Shown here in pieces: positions 1 through 11,174 of a stretch of 64,000 nt of DNA. The notes under the pieces are model-generated. The model was not told where the DNA came from, searched no databases, and was given only the letters and a program-made list of their open reading frames with translations. The stretch lies in contig RAYY01000022.1 in assembly GCA_003611875.1 (NCBI GenBank), forward strand, positions 1-64,000, read 5' to 3'. The translations under genes and the position numbers were made by a program. The first letter of the stretch is position 1. Each line of letters opens with the position of its first letter. This DNA is from a bacterium D16-56. GTDB lineage: Bacteria > Bacillota > Clostridia > Lachnospirales > Lachnospiraceae.

Positions 1-32
1 TCGTTGTTGGCTTCTTCAGCAGCAACTCGTTT

Positions 33-61
33 ATCTTATCATATCTTGCGAAGTTTGTCAA
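33..61 (-). promoter_or_regulatory. Strong sigma-A promoter reading left out of the window
   Basis: On the minus strand there is a perfect -35 (TTGACA, 56-61), a 17-bp spacer and a -10 (TAAGAT, 33-38). The transcribed gene lies beyond base 1. A near-ideal promoter directly after gyrA and a tRNA gene would suit an rRNA operon, which often sits here in Clostridia, but that is inference; no rRNA sequence is visible in the window. Confidence 0.75.
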
Positions 62-137
62 CAACTTTTTTTATTTTTTTCAACCTTTTTGATTTCATCA
101 AATTCAGGTAGAAAAAAGAATCATTTGGAATAAAGAG

Positions 138-225
138 CGGAGAAAGAGGGATTTGAACCCTCGCGCCGGTTGCCCGACCTACACCCTTAGCAGGGGCGCC
201 TCTTCGGCCTCTTGAGTATTTCTCC
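138..225 (-). tRNA. tRNA-Ser (anticodon GCU)
   Basis: The minus strand folds as an 88-nt class II tRNA. A 7-bp acceptor stem pairs GGAGAAA with TTTCTCC and is followed by a G discriminator. The long variable arm is typical of tRNA-Ser, the anticodon loop reads CTGCTAAG giving anticodon GCU (codons AGC/AGU), and the T-loop is GGTTCAAATCC. CCA is not encoded. It has its own promoter just upstream and lies downstream of gyrA in the same direction. Confidence 0.95.
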
Positions 226-284
226 GAATGGCTTATTCCATATGATTGCGTCTGAAACATTGCTGTCTCCCAAACGCATAGCCC

Positions 285-313
285 ATTATAAGGGAAAATC
301 TGAAGCTTGTCAA
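285..313 (-). promoter_or_regulatory. Sigma-A promoter of tRNA-Ser
   Basis: Minus-strand consensus -35 TTGACA (308-313), 17-bp spacer, consensus -10 TATAAT (285-290). The -10 lies about 60 bp before the mature tRNA 5' end, leaving a short 5' leader for RNase P to remove. Both hexamers match the consensus perfectly, as expected for a stable RNA gene. Confidence 0.9.
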
Positions 314-398
314 CCCATAATTTTCAAATTTTTTTAATTTTTTCTTTCACAACTAAATATGGGATTTCTTATATATTTTCTTCTATATATAGAAGTTA

Positions 399-458
399 TG
401 GTCTTAAAATATCATTTCTCAAATTTTTCTTTTGATAATAAATGAGACTTTAAGACCA
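399..458 (-). terminator. Hairpin downstream of gyrA
   Basis: A 10-bp perfect stem (TGGTCTTAAA at 399-408 with its complement at 449-458) encloses a second partial stem (TCATTTCTC region with AATGAGA). It lies 27 bp past the gyrA stop codon. There is no clean U-run on the minus strand, so it is a possible terminator or RNA 3' end stabiliser rather than a certain terminator. Confidence 0.5.
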
Positions 459-484
459 CAAAAATCTTTTTCCTAATACTTTTC

Positions 485-2992
485 TTAATGATTATTCTCA
501 GCCTCTAATTCTAATTCTTCTATTCCATCTCCTTCTGATTTTTCTCCGTCATCCCGTACTTTGGCGATGCTTGCCACCTGTACGTCCGAATCCTGATTAA
601 TGTTCATGAGTTTTACTCCAGAAGTGTTTCTTCCAATAATGGAAATATCATCTACAGAAATTCTTATTACAATTCCTTCTGTGGTAATAATCATAATGTC
701 ATGATCATCATGAACCAGCTTAGCTCCAACGATATCTCCTGTTTTTTCGGTAATCTTATAGCAGAGGATTCCTTTCCCGCCTCTGTTTTGACTGTTAAAT
801 TCTTCAATGGGAGTCCTCTTCCCCATTCCATTGGCAGATACAATTAATAGACATTCTCCCTGAGTATGTGTCTGCATGGCTACAACCTGATCGCCTTCAT
901 TCAGCTTCATACCGATCACGCCTATGGATACTCGTCCTGTAATCCTCACATCCGTTTCATGAAAACGAATACACTGCCCCTTCTTTGTTACCAGGAAAAT
1001 ATCTTTCTCATTATCCGTTGCCTTTACTTCGATTAATTCATCATTATCTCGTAACACAATGGCCTGAAGACCATTTTTCCTGACATTCTCGTATTCTCGA
1101 ATCGGGGTCTTCTTAACCATTCCGTTTCTTGTTGCCATGAAGAGAAAATCCTTGTCATCATATTGTTTCACAGGTATTATGGCAGTAATCTTCTCATCTG
1201 GCTGAAGCTGAATCAGATTTACAATGGCAGTTCCTCTGGCAGTACGGCTTCCTTCTGGAATCGCATATGCTTTCAGCCGGTATGCCCGTCCTTTGTTTGT
1301 AAAGAACATAATATAATTATGATTATAAGTCAGAATCAGATCCTCTATATAATCTTCATCAATGATCTGCATTCCCTTGATTCCTTTTCCGCCTCTATTC
1401 TGACTCTTAAAGTTATCAACACTCATTCGTTTGATATATCCAAGCTTTGTCATGGCAACAATCGTTCTTTCATTGGGAATCAAATCTTCGGTGGACATAT
1501 CATATTCATCAAACCCGATGGAAGTTTTCCTGTCGTCTCCAAATTTATCGGAAATCACAAGAATTTCTTCACGAATTACACCTAAAAGCTTTTTCTCATC
1601 TGCCAAAATTGCTTTTAATTCCTGAATTTTAACCATCAGTTCATTGTATTCATTCTCCAGCTTACCTCTTTCCAAACCGGTCAGTGCACGCAGACGCATG
1701 TCTACAATTGCCTGGGCCTGAGCGTCGCTTAATCCAAATCTCTCCATTAACTGAAGCTTCGCGTTCTGTACCGTATCCGATCCACGAATAATTCGAATTA
1801 CCTCATCAATGTGATCCAAGGCAATCAATAAGCCTTGTAAAATATGGGCACGTTCTTCTGCTTTATTCAGATCGTATTTGGTACGGCGCGTTACCACATC
1901 CTTCTGATGAGCCAGATAATACTTGAGCATATCTAATATATTCAGCACCTTTGGTACATTATCCACCAAGGCAAGCATAATTACTCCAAAGGTATCCTGA
2001 AGCTGGGTATGCTTATAAAGCTGATTTAAAATCACACTGGCATTTACATCCCGGCGCAGTTCAATAACAATCCGCATTCCCTGACGATCCGATTCATCTC
2101 TCAGATCTGTGATTCCGTCAACTCTTTTTTCTTTTACCAATTCCGCGATTTTTTCAATTAATCTGGCTTTATTGACCAGATAGGGAAGTTCCGTCACCAC
2201 AATACGGCTTTTCCCGTTAGCCATGATCTCTATATCGGATACAGCACGTACTCTTAGCTTTCCGCGTCCGGTTCTATATGCATCTTCAATTCCTGATTTT
2301 CCTAAAATCGTTGCTCCTGTGGGAAAATCAGGTCCTTTTACAATTTCAAGAATTTCTTCGATAGAGGTATCCCGATCTTCTAGTACCTGATTATCAATAA
2401 GCTTTACCACCGCAGAGATCACTTCTCTCAGATTATGAGGCGGAATATTGGTTGCCATGCCCACTGCAATGCCAGTAGTCCCATTCACAAGCAGATTGGG
2501 ATAACGGGACGGCAAAACTGTCGGCTCCTTTTCTGTTTCATCAAAATTCGGAACAAAGTTAACGGTATCTTTATTGATATCTGCCAGCATTTCCATAGAA
2601 ATTTTGCTGAGACGTGCTTCTGTATAACGCATAGCAGCCGCTCCGTCACCGTCAACAGAACCAAAATTCCCATGACCATCTACCAGTGGATAGCGGGTTG
2701 ACCATTCCTGTGCCATATTTACCAAGGCTCCATAGATAGAGCTGTCTCCATGAGGGTGATATTTACCCATGGTATCTCCCACAATACGGGCACATTTCCT
2801 GTGCGGCTTATCAGGTCCGTTATTCAATTCAATCATAGAAAACAGAACCCGGCGCTGAACAGGTTTTAATCCGTCTCTTACATCTGGAAGAGCACGGGCA
2901 GCTATAACGCTCATGGCATAATCAATGTAAGACTTCTCCATGGTCGATTTCAAATCAATATCATGTACTTTGTCAAAAACATTAGGTTCCAT
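485..2992 (-). CDS. gyrA: DNA gyrase subunit A
   Basis: Breakage-reunion subunit of DNA gyrase (with GyrB, A2B2), which introduces negative supercoils. It is 835 aa, normal for the family. The catalytic tyrosine is Tyr123 in the motif [10 protein letters not shown]. The quinolone-resistance region reads [13 protein letters not shown] around residues 76-88: Ser84 matches E. coli Ser83, but Gly88 stands where E. coli has Asp87. The C-terminal beta-pinwheel carries a GyrA-box-like QNRGGKG motif twice. The acidic tail is rich in Glu. It lies 26 bp after gyrB and is probably co-transcribed with it from the dnaA-dnaN side. The start codon has a good RBS (GAGGTG) just upstream. Confidence 0.98.
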   Translation of the reverse strand: MEPNVFDKVHDIDLKSTMEKSYIDYAMSVIAARALPDVRDGLKPVQRRVLFSMIELNNGPDKPHRKCARIVGDTMGKYHPHGDSSIYGALVNMAQEWSTRYPLVDGHGNFGSVDGDGAAAMRYTEARLSKISMEMLADINKDTVNFVPNFDETEKEPTVLPSRYPNLLVNGTTGIAVGMATNIPPHNLREVISAVVKLIDNQVLEDRDTSIEEILEIVKGPDFPTGATILGKSGIEDAYRTGRGKLRVRAVSDIEIMANGKSRIVVTELPYLVNKARLIEKIAELVKEKRVDGITDLRDESDRQGMRIVIELRRDVNASVILNQLYKHTQLQDTFGVIMLALVDNVPKVLNILDMLKYYLAHQKDVVTRRTKYDLNKAEERAHILQGLLIALDHIDEVIRIIRGSDTVQNAKLQLMERFGLSDAQAQAIVDMRLRALTGLERGKLENEYNELMVKIQELKAILADEKKLLGVIREEILVISDKFGDDRKTSIGFDEYDMSTEDLIPNERTIVAMTKLGYIKRMSVDNFKSQNRGGKGIKGMQIIDEDYIEDLILTYNHNYIMFFTNKGRAYRLKAYAIPEGSRTARGTAIVNLIQLQPDEKITAIIPVKQYDDKDFLFMATRNGMVKKTPIREYENVRKNGLQAIVLRDNDELIEVKATDNEKDIFLVTKKGQCIRFHETDVRITGRVSIGVIGMKLNEGDQVVAMQTHTQGECLLIVSANGMGKRTPIEEFNSQNRGGKGILCYKITEKTGDIVGAKLVHDDHDIMIITTEGIVIRISVDDISIIGRNTSGVKLMNINQDSDVQVASIAKVRDDGEKSEGDGIEELELEAENNH

Positions 2993-3018
2993 ACTTTACC
3001 TCACCTCCGCGTTCATAA

Positions 3019-6071
<3,053 letters not shown>

Positions 6072-6101
6072 AATTTGCCTATTTCTTGGGTGAGCCTAAG
6101 C

Positions 6102-6311
6102 TCACCCTTCAATTCTGATTGAAGTATCATTACAGGTAACGATATCACCATGGTGAAGTTTTTTCCCTCGCTGTAATTCTACATTTCCGTTGACCTGAAC
6201 CAAGCCTTCTCCAATCATCTGTTTTGCCTCTACGCCGGAATCACAGATACCAGATAATTTGAGAGCCTGTCCCAGCTTGATATATTCATCCTTTATTTTT
6301 ATTATATCCAT
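6102..6311 (-). CDS. yaaA: S4-domain RNA-binding protein (YaaA/YlxR-like, between dnaN and recF)
   Basis: A 69-aa protein made almost entirely of one S4 RNA-binding domain (DEYIKLGQALKLSG, then EAKQMIGEGLVQVNGNVELQRGKKL). The same small gene sits between dnaN and recF in Bacillus (yaaA) and many Clostridia. The longer open frame reaches 6350, but the ATG at 6311 has the RBS (AAAGGG) and starts at the conserved MDIIKIKDEYIKLGQ, so that start is used here. Its cellular role is not well defined; ribosome association is inferred from the domain. Confidence 0.9.
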   Translation of the reverse strand: MDIIKIKDEYIKLGQALKLSGICDSGVEAKQMIGEGLVQVNGNVELQRGKKLHHGDIVTCNDTSIRIEG

Positions 6312-6350
6312 ATTTTTCCCTTTCAAACAGAATATGACACTCCAAATCAC

Positions 6351-7466
6351 TTAATCTTCAGCAATAAAATTCACTGGAAGAATCAAATAAATATAGTTGC
6401 CTTCATCATCTTTTATAAAGCAAGGCGACTTGGGATTCAGCATGTAAATATTTACATCCTCATCATCAATGACCCTTAATGCATCCAATAAAAATTTAGG
6501 ATTAAAGGCAATCATAATATCATCGCCTGTTTTTTGCGCTTCTACGTCTGCATTCATAGAACCAAAGGAAGAACGAATCTTCATATTGACATTATTTTCT
6601 TCTATTTTTAGAATAATCGGTTTGCGGTCATTGTCCCGAATCATAATCATAGCCCGGTCTATATTGTCCATGAAAATTCTCTTATTGATTTTAATGTGGG
6701 TTTTGTAATCATTAGAAAGCATATGGTCAATTTTAAAGTATTCGCCCTCAATAAGCCGGGAAACTACAAGCGTATTATCAAACTCAAACAAAATATGATT
6801 TTTGCTGAAGTAAATAAAAATTTCTTTTTCATTATCTCCTGTAAGAATTTTGCTGATCTCAGAAAGGGTCTTACCAGGAATAATCACTTTTTTACTGTCA
6901 TAATTATATTTTAAGAGGATATTGCGGATAGAAATCCGATGTCCGTCTAAAGATACTAGCTTTAAAATATTATCTTTTATTTCTAACAGCTCTCCTCCCA
7001 TCATTTTGTTGCTGTCATTGGGAGAGATGGAAAATATCGTCTGCCTGATCGCCTCTTTTAAGGAAAATTGAGAAAGGCAGATGTGTTGATCCTTTTCTAT
7101 AAAAGGCAGATAACTGTATTCCTGCGGATCTCTTCCCTGGATTTTAAAAACAGCATGATCGCATTCAATGGTAGTATGAAAGCTCTCATCTGAAATAATA
7201 GCCACATCTGAATCACTGTCAGGCAACTTTCTAATAATATCAGAAAAAATCTTGGCTTCTAAAGCAATCCTTCCGCGTTCTGAAATAGATCCTTTTACTT
7301 TTGTTTCAATACCCAGTTCCATATCGTTGCCGGTAAGTTTAATTTCCTCTGCAGATGCATCAATCAAAATACATTCTAATATATTCATGGTAGTTTTGGA
7401 TGGTATTGCTTTGGAAACAATATTGATTCCATTCATTAAAGATTCTTTTTGAAATATTAGCTTCAT
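6351..7466 (-). CDS. dnaN: DNA polymerase III beta sliding clamp
   Basis: Ring-shaped processivity clamp of the replicase. It is 371 aa with the three-repeat clamp fold; it begins MKLIFQKESLMNGINIVSKAIP and ends with the family signature LPVNFIAED, similar to the usual ending (LPVR). It follows dnaA across the oriC spacer and precedes the S4 gene by 39 bp. A DnaA-box-like sequence overlaps its start codon region (7466-7474), so DnaA could affect its expression. Confidence 0.97.
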   Translation of the reverse strand: MKLIFQKESLMNGINIVSKAIPSKTTMNILECILIDASAEEIKLTGNDMELGIETKVKGSISERGRIALEAKIFSDIIRKLPDSDSDVAIISDESFHTTIECDHAVFKIQGRDPQEYSYLPFIEKDQHICLSQFSLKEAIRQTIFSISPNDSNKMMGGELLEIKDNILKLVSLDGHRISIRNILLKYNYDSKKVIIPGKTLSEISKILTGDNEKEIFIYFSKNHILFEFDNTLVVSRLIEGEYFKIDHMLSNDYKTHIKINKRIFMDNIDRAMIMIRDNDRKPIILKIEENNVNMKIRSSFGSMNADVEAQKTGDDIMIAFNPKFLLDALRVIDDEDVNIYMLNPKSPCFIKDDEGNYIYLILPVNFIAED

Positions 7467-7797
7467 GTTGATAAGTTCCTTTCCGTTTGCTAAGCTCTTT
7501 AAGTAGTATATAAATAATATTAAATTCCGTCGTAATCGTAGTAGGGGCTGTTAATTTGTGTAAAAGTTTGTTTTTCCTTGAAAATCAGGACAAATCTAAT
7601 GTCTAAAAGTATGTTGATAACTATTCTGAAGGGCTGGCAGATCAGGGGTGGTTTTCCACAATGTTTGTAAAACCTGAGAAATATAAAAGCTGCATGTAAG
7701 ATATCCACCAAAATAAGCGGTTTATCCACAGAAAATTGTGGATAACTCTTTTATGGGAAGAGACCGCTTATTTACTGGCTTTTCGGCCTGTTCTGTC
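7466..7797. other. oriC: oriC, dnaA-dnaN half: DnaA boxes, AT-rich element, 11-bp inverted repeat
   Basis: Non-coding spacer between dnaN and dnaA. DnaA-box-like 9-mers: TTATCCACA 7722-7730 and TGTGGATAA 7737-7745 (both consensus, opposite orientation), TTTTCCACA 7653-7661, TGTTGATAA 7612-7620 and 7466-7474, ATATCCACC 7701-7709, and ATATCCACA 7826-7834 inside the dnaA 3' end. An AT-rich stretch at about 7504-7527 beside TAGTAG repeats (7539-7544) is a candidate unwinding site with DnaA-trio-like bases. A perfect 11-bp inverted repeat (7711-7721 with 7763-7773) encloses the consensus box pair. It could also be the dnaA terminator. Confidence 0.85.
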
Positions 7798-9171
7798 TTA
7801 TTTGGGGTTGAGTTTTTTCTTTAAGATATCCACAGTGTTTTGCAGAGTAGGTGTTTTCTCAATATCCTTTGATATTTTTTCAATGCCATGGATGATTGTA
7901 GTGTGATCTCTGCCTCCCATAGCCTTTCCAATCTCTTGTAAAGGCACTTCTGTCATGTTGCGGCATAGATACATGGCAATCTGTCTTGGGTAGACGATAT
8001 CCTTGCTGCGTCTTTGGGATAAAATATCTAAGGTTGTAATGTTATAATGTTCTGCGACTACCTGTATAATCAGGTCAGGCGTGATCTTTTTAACGCCGCC
8101 TGGAGAAATAATATCCTTTAGGGCCTCTTCAGCCATGGCAATATTAATATCTTTGTGACCGTTAAGCTTGGAGAAGGCTACGATTTTGGTTAAGGCGCCT
8201 TCTAATTCCCGTATATTGGATTTAATGTTGGTAGCAATATATTTGATGACTTCATTGTCAATGTTATATCCCTCAATTTCTTCTTTTTTTCGGAGGATTG
8301 CCATACGGGTCTCATAGTCCGGAGATTGAATATCTACGGTAAGTCCCCATTCAAACCGGGAGCGAAGCCGTTCCTCTAATGTTTCAATATCCTTTGGAGG
8401 TTTGTCCGAGGATATGATGATTTGTTTCTTAGATTCATATAAAGCATTAAAGGTATGGAAAAATTCTTCCTGAGTACTTTCTTTTCCTATGATAAATTGG
8501 ATATCATCAATAAGAAGAACATCATTGTTGCGGTATTTTTCTCGAAATTCCGTGGTGGAGATATTGTTTTTGTTCCGGATCGCATCAATCAGCTCATTCG
8601 TAAACTTCTCTGAGGTGACGTATAGAATCTTGGATTTGCCATTGTTTTTAAGGATAAAATTGGCTATGGAGTGCATGAGATGGGTTTTACCCAATCCCAC
8701 TCCGCCATATATAAACAATGGATTGTATATTTCTCCAGGGGATTCCGCAACTGCAAGGGAAGCTGCATGGGCCAGATTGTTGTTCGCTCCAACTACGAAT
8801 GAATCAAAGGTATACTTGGGATTCAGGTTTGCATTCTGAATGGCTTCCTGGCTGACCTTATTGGCGCTCTGGCGAATTAGCTGATTGTCCTTGGATTTTT
8901 TCTGTTTGATCTGATCCTCGACAATAAAATCTACTTCACATTTGATTCCTGTAATTTCCTCTATGGCAACTTTGAGAAGAAAGCTGTATTTCTTCTTAAT
9001 ATAGCCAAGAAAATTGGCATCCGGAACAATGATTTGAACCAGGTTCCCCTTTTCCAGGGAATATATCTGAAGAGGAACCAGCCATGTATTAAATGAAACG
9101 TCGGAAATATCATGTTCTTCTTTTATATAATGTAAGATGTCGTTCCATTTTGTTTTCAGTGTGTCTAACAT
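7798..9171 (-). CDS. dnaA: Chromosomal replication initiator protein DnaA
   Basis: Binds DnaA boxes at oriC and melts the unwinding element. It is 457 aa. Domain I is about residues 1-85, followed by a short polar linker. The AAA+ domain III has Walker A GGVGLGKTH (156-164) and Walker B VLLIDDIQF (218-226). The C-terminal domain IV has the DnaA signature with GGRDHTTIIHGIEKI, which reads the boxes. DnaA boxes lie on both sides of the gene, and a promoter with two TGTGGATAT boxes between it and the start suggests autoregulation. Confidence 0.98.
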   Translation of the reverse strand: MLDTLKTKWNDILHYIKEEHDISDVSFNTWLVPLQIYSLEKGNLVQIIVPDANFLGYIKKKYSFLLKVAIEEITGIKCEVDFIVEDQIKQKKSKDNQLIRQSANKVSQEAIQNANLNPKYTFDSFVVGANNNLAHAASLAVAESPGEIYNPLFIYGGVGLGKTHLMHSIANFILKNNGKSKILYVTSEKFTNELIDAIRNKNNISTTEFREKYRNNDVLLIDDIQFIIGKESTQEEFFHTFNALYESKKQIIISSDKPPKDIETLEERLRSRFEWGLTVDIQSPDYETRMAILRKKEEIEGYNIDNEVIKYIATNIKSNIRELEGALTKIVAFSKLNGHKDINIAMAEEALKDIISPGGVKKITPDLIIQVVAEHYNITTLDILSQRRSKDIVYPRQIAMYLCRNMTEVPLQEIGKAMGGRDHTTIIHGIEKISKDIEKTPTLQNTVDILKKKLNPK

Positions 9172-9221
9172 ATCCCTGTCTCCTGATTTTTATGTGCAAA
9201 GTATGTGCTTCGACTTCTTTA

Positions 9222-9380
9222 TGTGGATATTCGGGTCTGGTATGTGGATATGCAAACTGACCCAATCTACATTTATTGTATACTAAAACCGGCTGTTTTT
9301 CAATGAAAATAGTAAAAAGATAAGAAAATTTAGAAATTTATCAACAGAGTTATCCACAGATTGTGGATAACTTATTCACA
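9222..9380. other. oriC: oriC, upstream half: DnaA boxes between dnaA and the ECF S gene
   Basis: The spacer 9172-9500 holds six DnaA boxes: TGTGGATAT at 9222-9230 and 9243-9251, TTATCAACA 9338-9346, TTATCCACA 9350-9358, TGTGGATAA 9362-9370 and TTATTCACA 9372-9380. The last four form a dense cluster over 43 bp between two diverging promoters. Gene strand changes here (minus to the left, plus to the right), as expected of a replication origin. Confidence 0.9.
9275..9303 (-). promoter_or_regulatory. dnaA promoter
   Basis: Minus-strand -35 TTGAAA (9298-9303), 17-bp spacer, -10 TACAAT (9275-9280). Two TGTGGATAT boxes lie downstream of the -10 in the leader, and the four-box cluster lies upstream, so DnaA could repress its own transcription. 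Confidence 0.75.
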
Positions 9381-9406
9381 GTATAAACAGTTATAGGAGG
9401 AAAACC

Positions 9407-9438
9407 TTGACAGAAGGCAGAGAAGCCGGTACTATAAT
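9407..9438 (+). promoter_or_regulatory. Promoter of the ECF S component gene
   Basis: Plus-strand -35 TTGACA at 9407-9412. The best-spaced -10 is TACTAT at 9430-9435 (17 bp). An overlapping TATAAT at 9433-9438 would be 20 bp away. It starts 27 bp past the last DnaA box, so initiator binding may influence it. Confidence 0.65.
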
Positions 9439-9500
9439 AAAGGTAACTTTATTGTATGCATTGTATCTTAATCATTAAGAACAGTAGCAGGAGGAGAAAA

Positions 9501-10148
9501 ATGAATATTGAGAAAAAGGATACCCGTTGGCTGACCAGTGTCGCACTTATGATGGCCATTGTGATCTTATTGGCGAACACCCCTTTGGGCATGATTCAGC
9601 TTCCGATCATCAAGGCGACAACTGTACACATTCCTGTCATTATTGGGGCGGTTCTTTTAGGACCGGCGGCAGGAGCAGTTCTTGGGGGAACTTTTGGTGT
9701 TTGTTCCCTTATCAGTAATACTATGGCGCCTACCTTACTTTCCTTTGCGTTTTCACCGTTTATGAGTATGAGTGGGATTTTGGGGGCAATAAAGGCATTG
9801 TGGATTTCTATAGGGTGCCGGGTATTGATTGGGGTAGTGTCTGGATGGCTGTGGATTTTATTAAAGAAAATTAATGTACACCGCGGTCTGGCTCTTCCTA
9901 TAGTAGGATTTGTTGGTTCCATGACCAACACCGTGTTTGTTATGGGAAGTATTTATTTTCTTTTAGCAAAGGATTATGCTGCGGTGAAATCAGTGGCAGT
10001 GGATGCAGTGTGGGGGCTGGTAATGGGAACGGTTCTTGCTTCGGGGGTTCCGGAAGCTGTTACTGCGGCTGTAATCGTAACTTTTGTAGGCGGAGCAATG
10101 TTTGCAGGAATAAAAAGACACTCTGTAAAGCGTTATCTTCAGCAATAA
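9501..10148 (+). CDS. ECF transporter substrate-binding (S) component
   Basis: A 215-aa integral membrane protein with about five or six hydrophobic segments and the small-residue-rich pattern of ECF S components (HIPVIIGAVLLGPAAGAVLGGTFGVCSL). It resembles pantothenate-type (PanT) S proteins, but the substrate is inferred only. The shared EcfA/EcfT energising module is not in this window. The start ATG at 9501 has an ideal GGAGGAG RBS; the open frame extends 45 bp upstream without one. It is the first plus-strand gene after oriC. Confidence 0.85.
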   Translation: MNIEKKDTRWLTSVALMMAIVILLANTPLGMIQLPIIKATTVHIPVIIGAVLLGPAAGAVLGGTFGVCSLISNTMAPTLLSFAFSPFMSMSGILGAIKALWISIGCRVLIGVVSGWLWILLKKINVHRGLALPIVGFVGSMTNTVFVMGSIYFLLAKDYAAVKSVAVDAVWGLVMGTVLASGVPEAVTAAVIVTFVGGAMFAGIKRHSVKRYLQQ

Positions 10149-10201
10149 AGGATAAAGGATTGGAAAAGCAGGAAAACAGGCGGTTTTTTGGTGAAAAATG
10201 C

Positions 10202-10230
10202 TTGACGAAGCAGTTTGTTTTCTATATAAT
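10202..10230 (+). promoter_or_regulatory. rpmH promoter
   Basis: -35 TTGACG (10202-10207), 17-bp spacer, consensus -10 TATAAT (10225-10230). It lies about 75 bp before rpmH and probably drives the rpmH-rnpA-yidD-yidC-jag run. Confidence 0.85.
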
Positions 10231-10306
10231 TGAGAAGATGTCAAATTGAAATCGCCAAATATAGAAAATCATACAGAAAAGTGATTGGAAGAGGAGGTGT
10301 TGTGTT

Positions 10307-10441
10307 ATGAAGATGACTTTTCAGCCGAAAAACAGACAGAGATCGAAAGTTCATGGCTTTCGTGCAAGAATGAGTACTCCAGGCGGAAGAAAAGTATTAG
10401 CTTCCAGGAGAGCAAAGGGCAGAGCCAAATTATCCGCTTGA
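10307..10441 (+). CDS. rpmH: 50S ribosomal protein L34
   Basis: Encodes 44 aa: [18 protein letters not shown] at the start and [11 protein letters not shown] at the end, the usual length and sequence of L34, a basic large-subunit protein. The RBS GAGGAGGTG precedes the ATG. A hairpin with a T-run follows at 10448-10477, before rnpA. L34 and RNase P protein are neighbours in nearly all bacteria. Confidence 0.97.
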   Translation: MKMTFQPKNRQRSKVHGFRARMSTPGGRKVLASRRAKGRAKLSA

Positions 10442-10447
10442 TGAACT

Positions 10448-10477
10448 AAGGTCACAAGAAATTGTGGCCTTTTTTTC
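10448..10477 (+). terminator. Rho-independent terminator/attenuator after rpmH
   Basis: A 10-bp stem (AAGGTCACAA / TTGTGGCCTT) with a 4-nt GAAA loop is followed by a run of T. Because rnpA and its neighbours follow in the same direction, it likely lets only part of the transcription continue, giving more L34 than RNase P protein. Confidence 0.85.
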
Positions 10478-10578
10478 TCTGTAGTTTTAAGGCTGCGATA
10501 ATCAGGAAAAGCAGTATGATGCGGGTAAATGGAAGAACAGAGAAGGAATATTTGTAGAAACAAAAAGGCGGATTCAGC

Positions 10579-10923
10579 ATGAAACGATTTCCAAGCATTA
10601 AGAGAAGGCAGGATTTTCAGGCAGCATACCGCGGGGGAAAATCCTTTGCCAACAAAGAATTGGTAATGTATGTAAAACGGAAGGATACGCCGGAAAGGCG
10701 AATTGGTATATCTGTCAGTAAAAAGGTAGGGAACAGTGTAGTAAGACATCGAGTGACCCGGTTGATACGGGAGTGTTTCCGGCTGAACAAAGAACGATTG
10801 GCGATTGGTTTGGACATTGTAGTGGTGGCAAGAGCCGCTGCGGCTGTATTAGATTATAAAATTATTGAGCGTGCATTTTTGCATCTGTGCGGACTGCATA
10901 ACATTTTTCAGGAATTGAAGTGA
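10579..10923 (+). CDS. rnpA: Ribonuclease P protein component
   Basis: A basic 114-aa protein that binds the RNase P RNA to mature tRNA 5' ends. The conserved RNR-type basic helix appears as [21 protein letters not shown] (about residues 49-69), and the N-terminus [20 protein letters not shown] is typical. The rnpA stop codon is 8 bp from yidD. Confidence 0.96.
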   Translation: MKRFPSIKRRQDFQAAYRGGKSFANKELVMYVKRKDTPERRIGISVSKKVGNSVVRHRVTRLIRECFRLNKERLAIGLDIVVVARAAAAVLDYKIIERAFLHLCGLHNIFQELK

Positions 10924-10930
10924 GTATGGG

Positions 10931-11155
10931 ATGGAACGAATTGTAAGAAGATTATTAGTAGTTTTGATCCGGGGATATCAGATATTTTTGTCTCCTCTGA
11001 AAATGAGGACTCACTGTATATACACGCCTACGTGTTCTCAATACGCCATTGAGGCATTACAAAAATACGGCGTGATGAAGGGCTTATGGTTGTCTATGAA
11101 GAGGATACTCAGGTGTCATCCATGGGCAGAAGGCGGTTATGACCCAGTTCCGTAA
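10931..11155 (+). CDS. yidD: Membrane protein insertion efficiency factor YidD
   Basis: A 74-aa protein with the YidD pattern: a short amphipathic start ([15 protein letters not shown]), then [19 protein letters not shown] and the end [14 protein letters not shown]. It sits between rnpA and yidC as in most bacteria and is thought to assist YidC-dependent insertion. Confidence 0.95.
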   Translation: MERIVRRLLVVLIRGYQIFLSPLKMRTHCIYTPTCSQYAIEALQKYGVMKGLWLSMKRILRCHPWAEGGYDPVP

Positions 11156-11174
11156 CGTATGAGGAGGTAACAGA

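Noticed and set aside
39-260. 73-aa open frame over the tRNA-Ser gene
   Set aside because: It covers the tRNA and its promoter region; no RBS or family match, and the tRNA explains the sequence.
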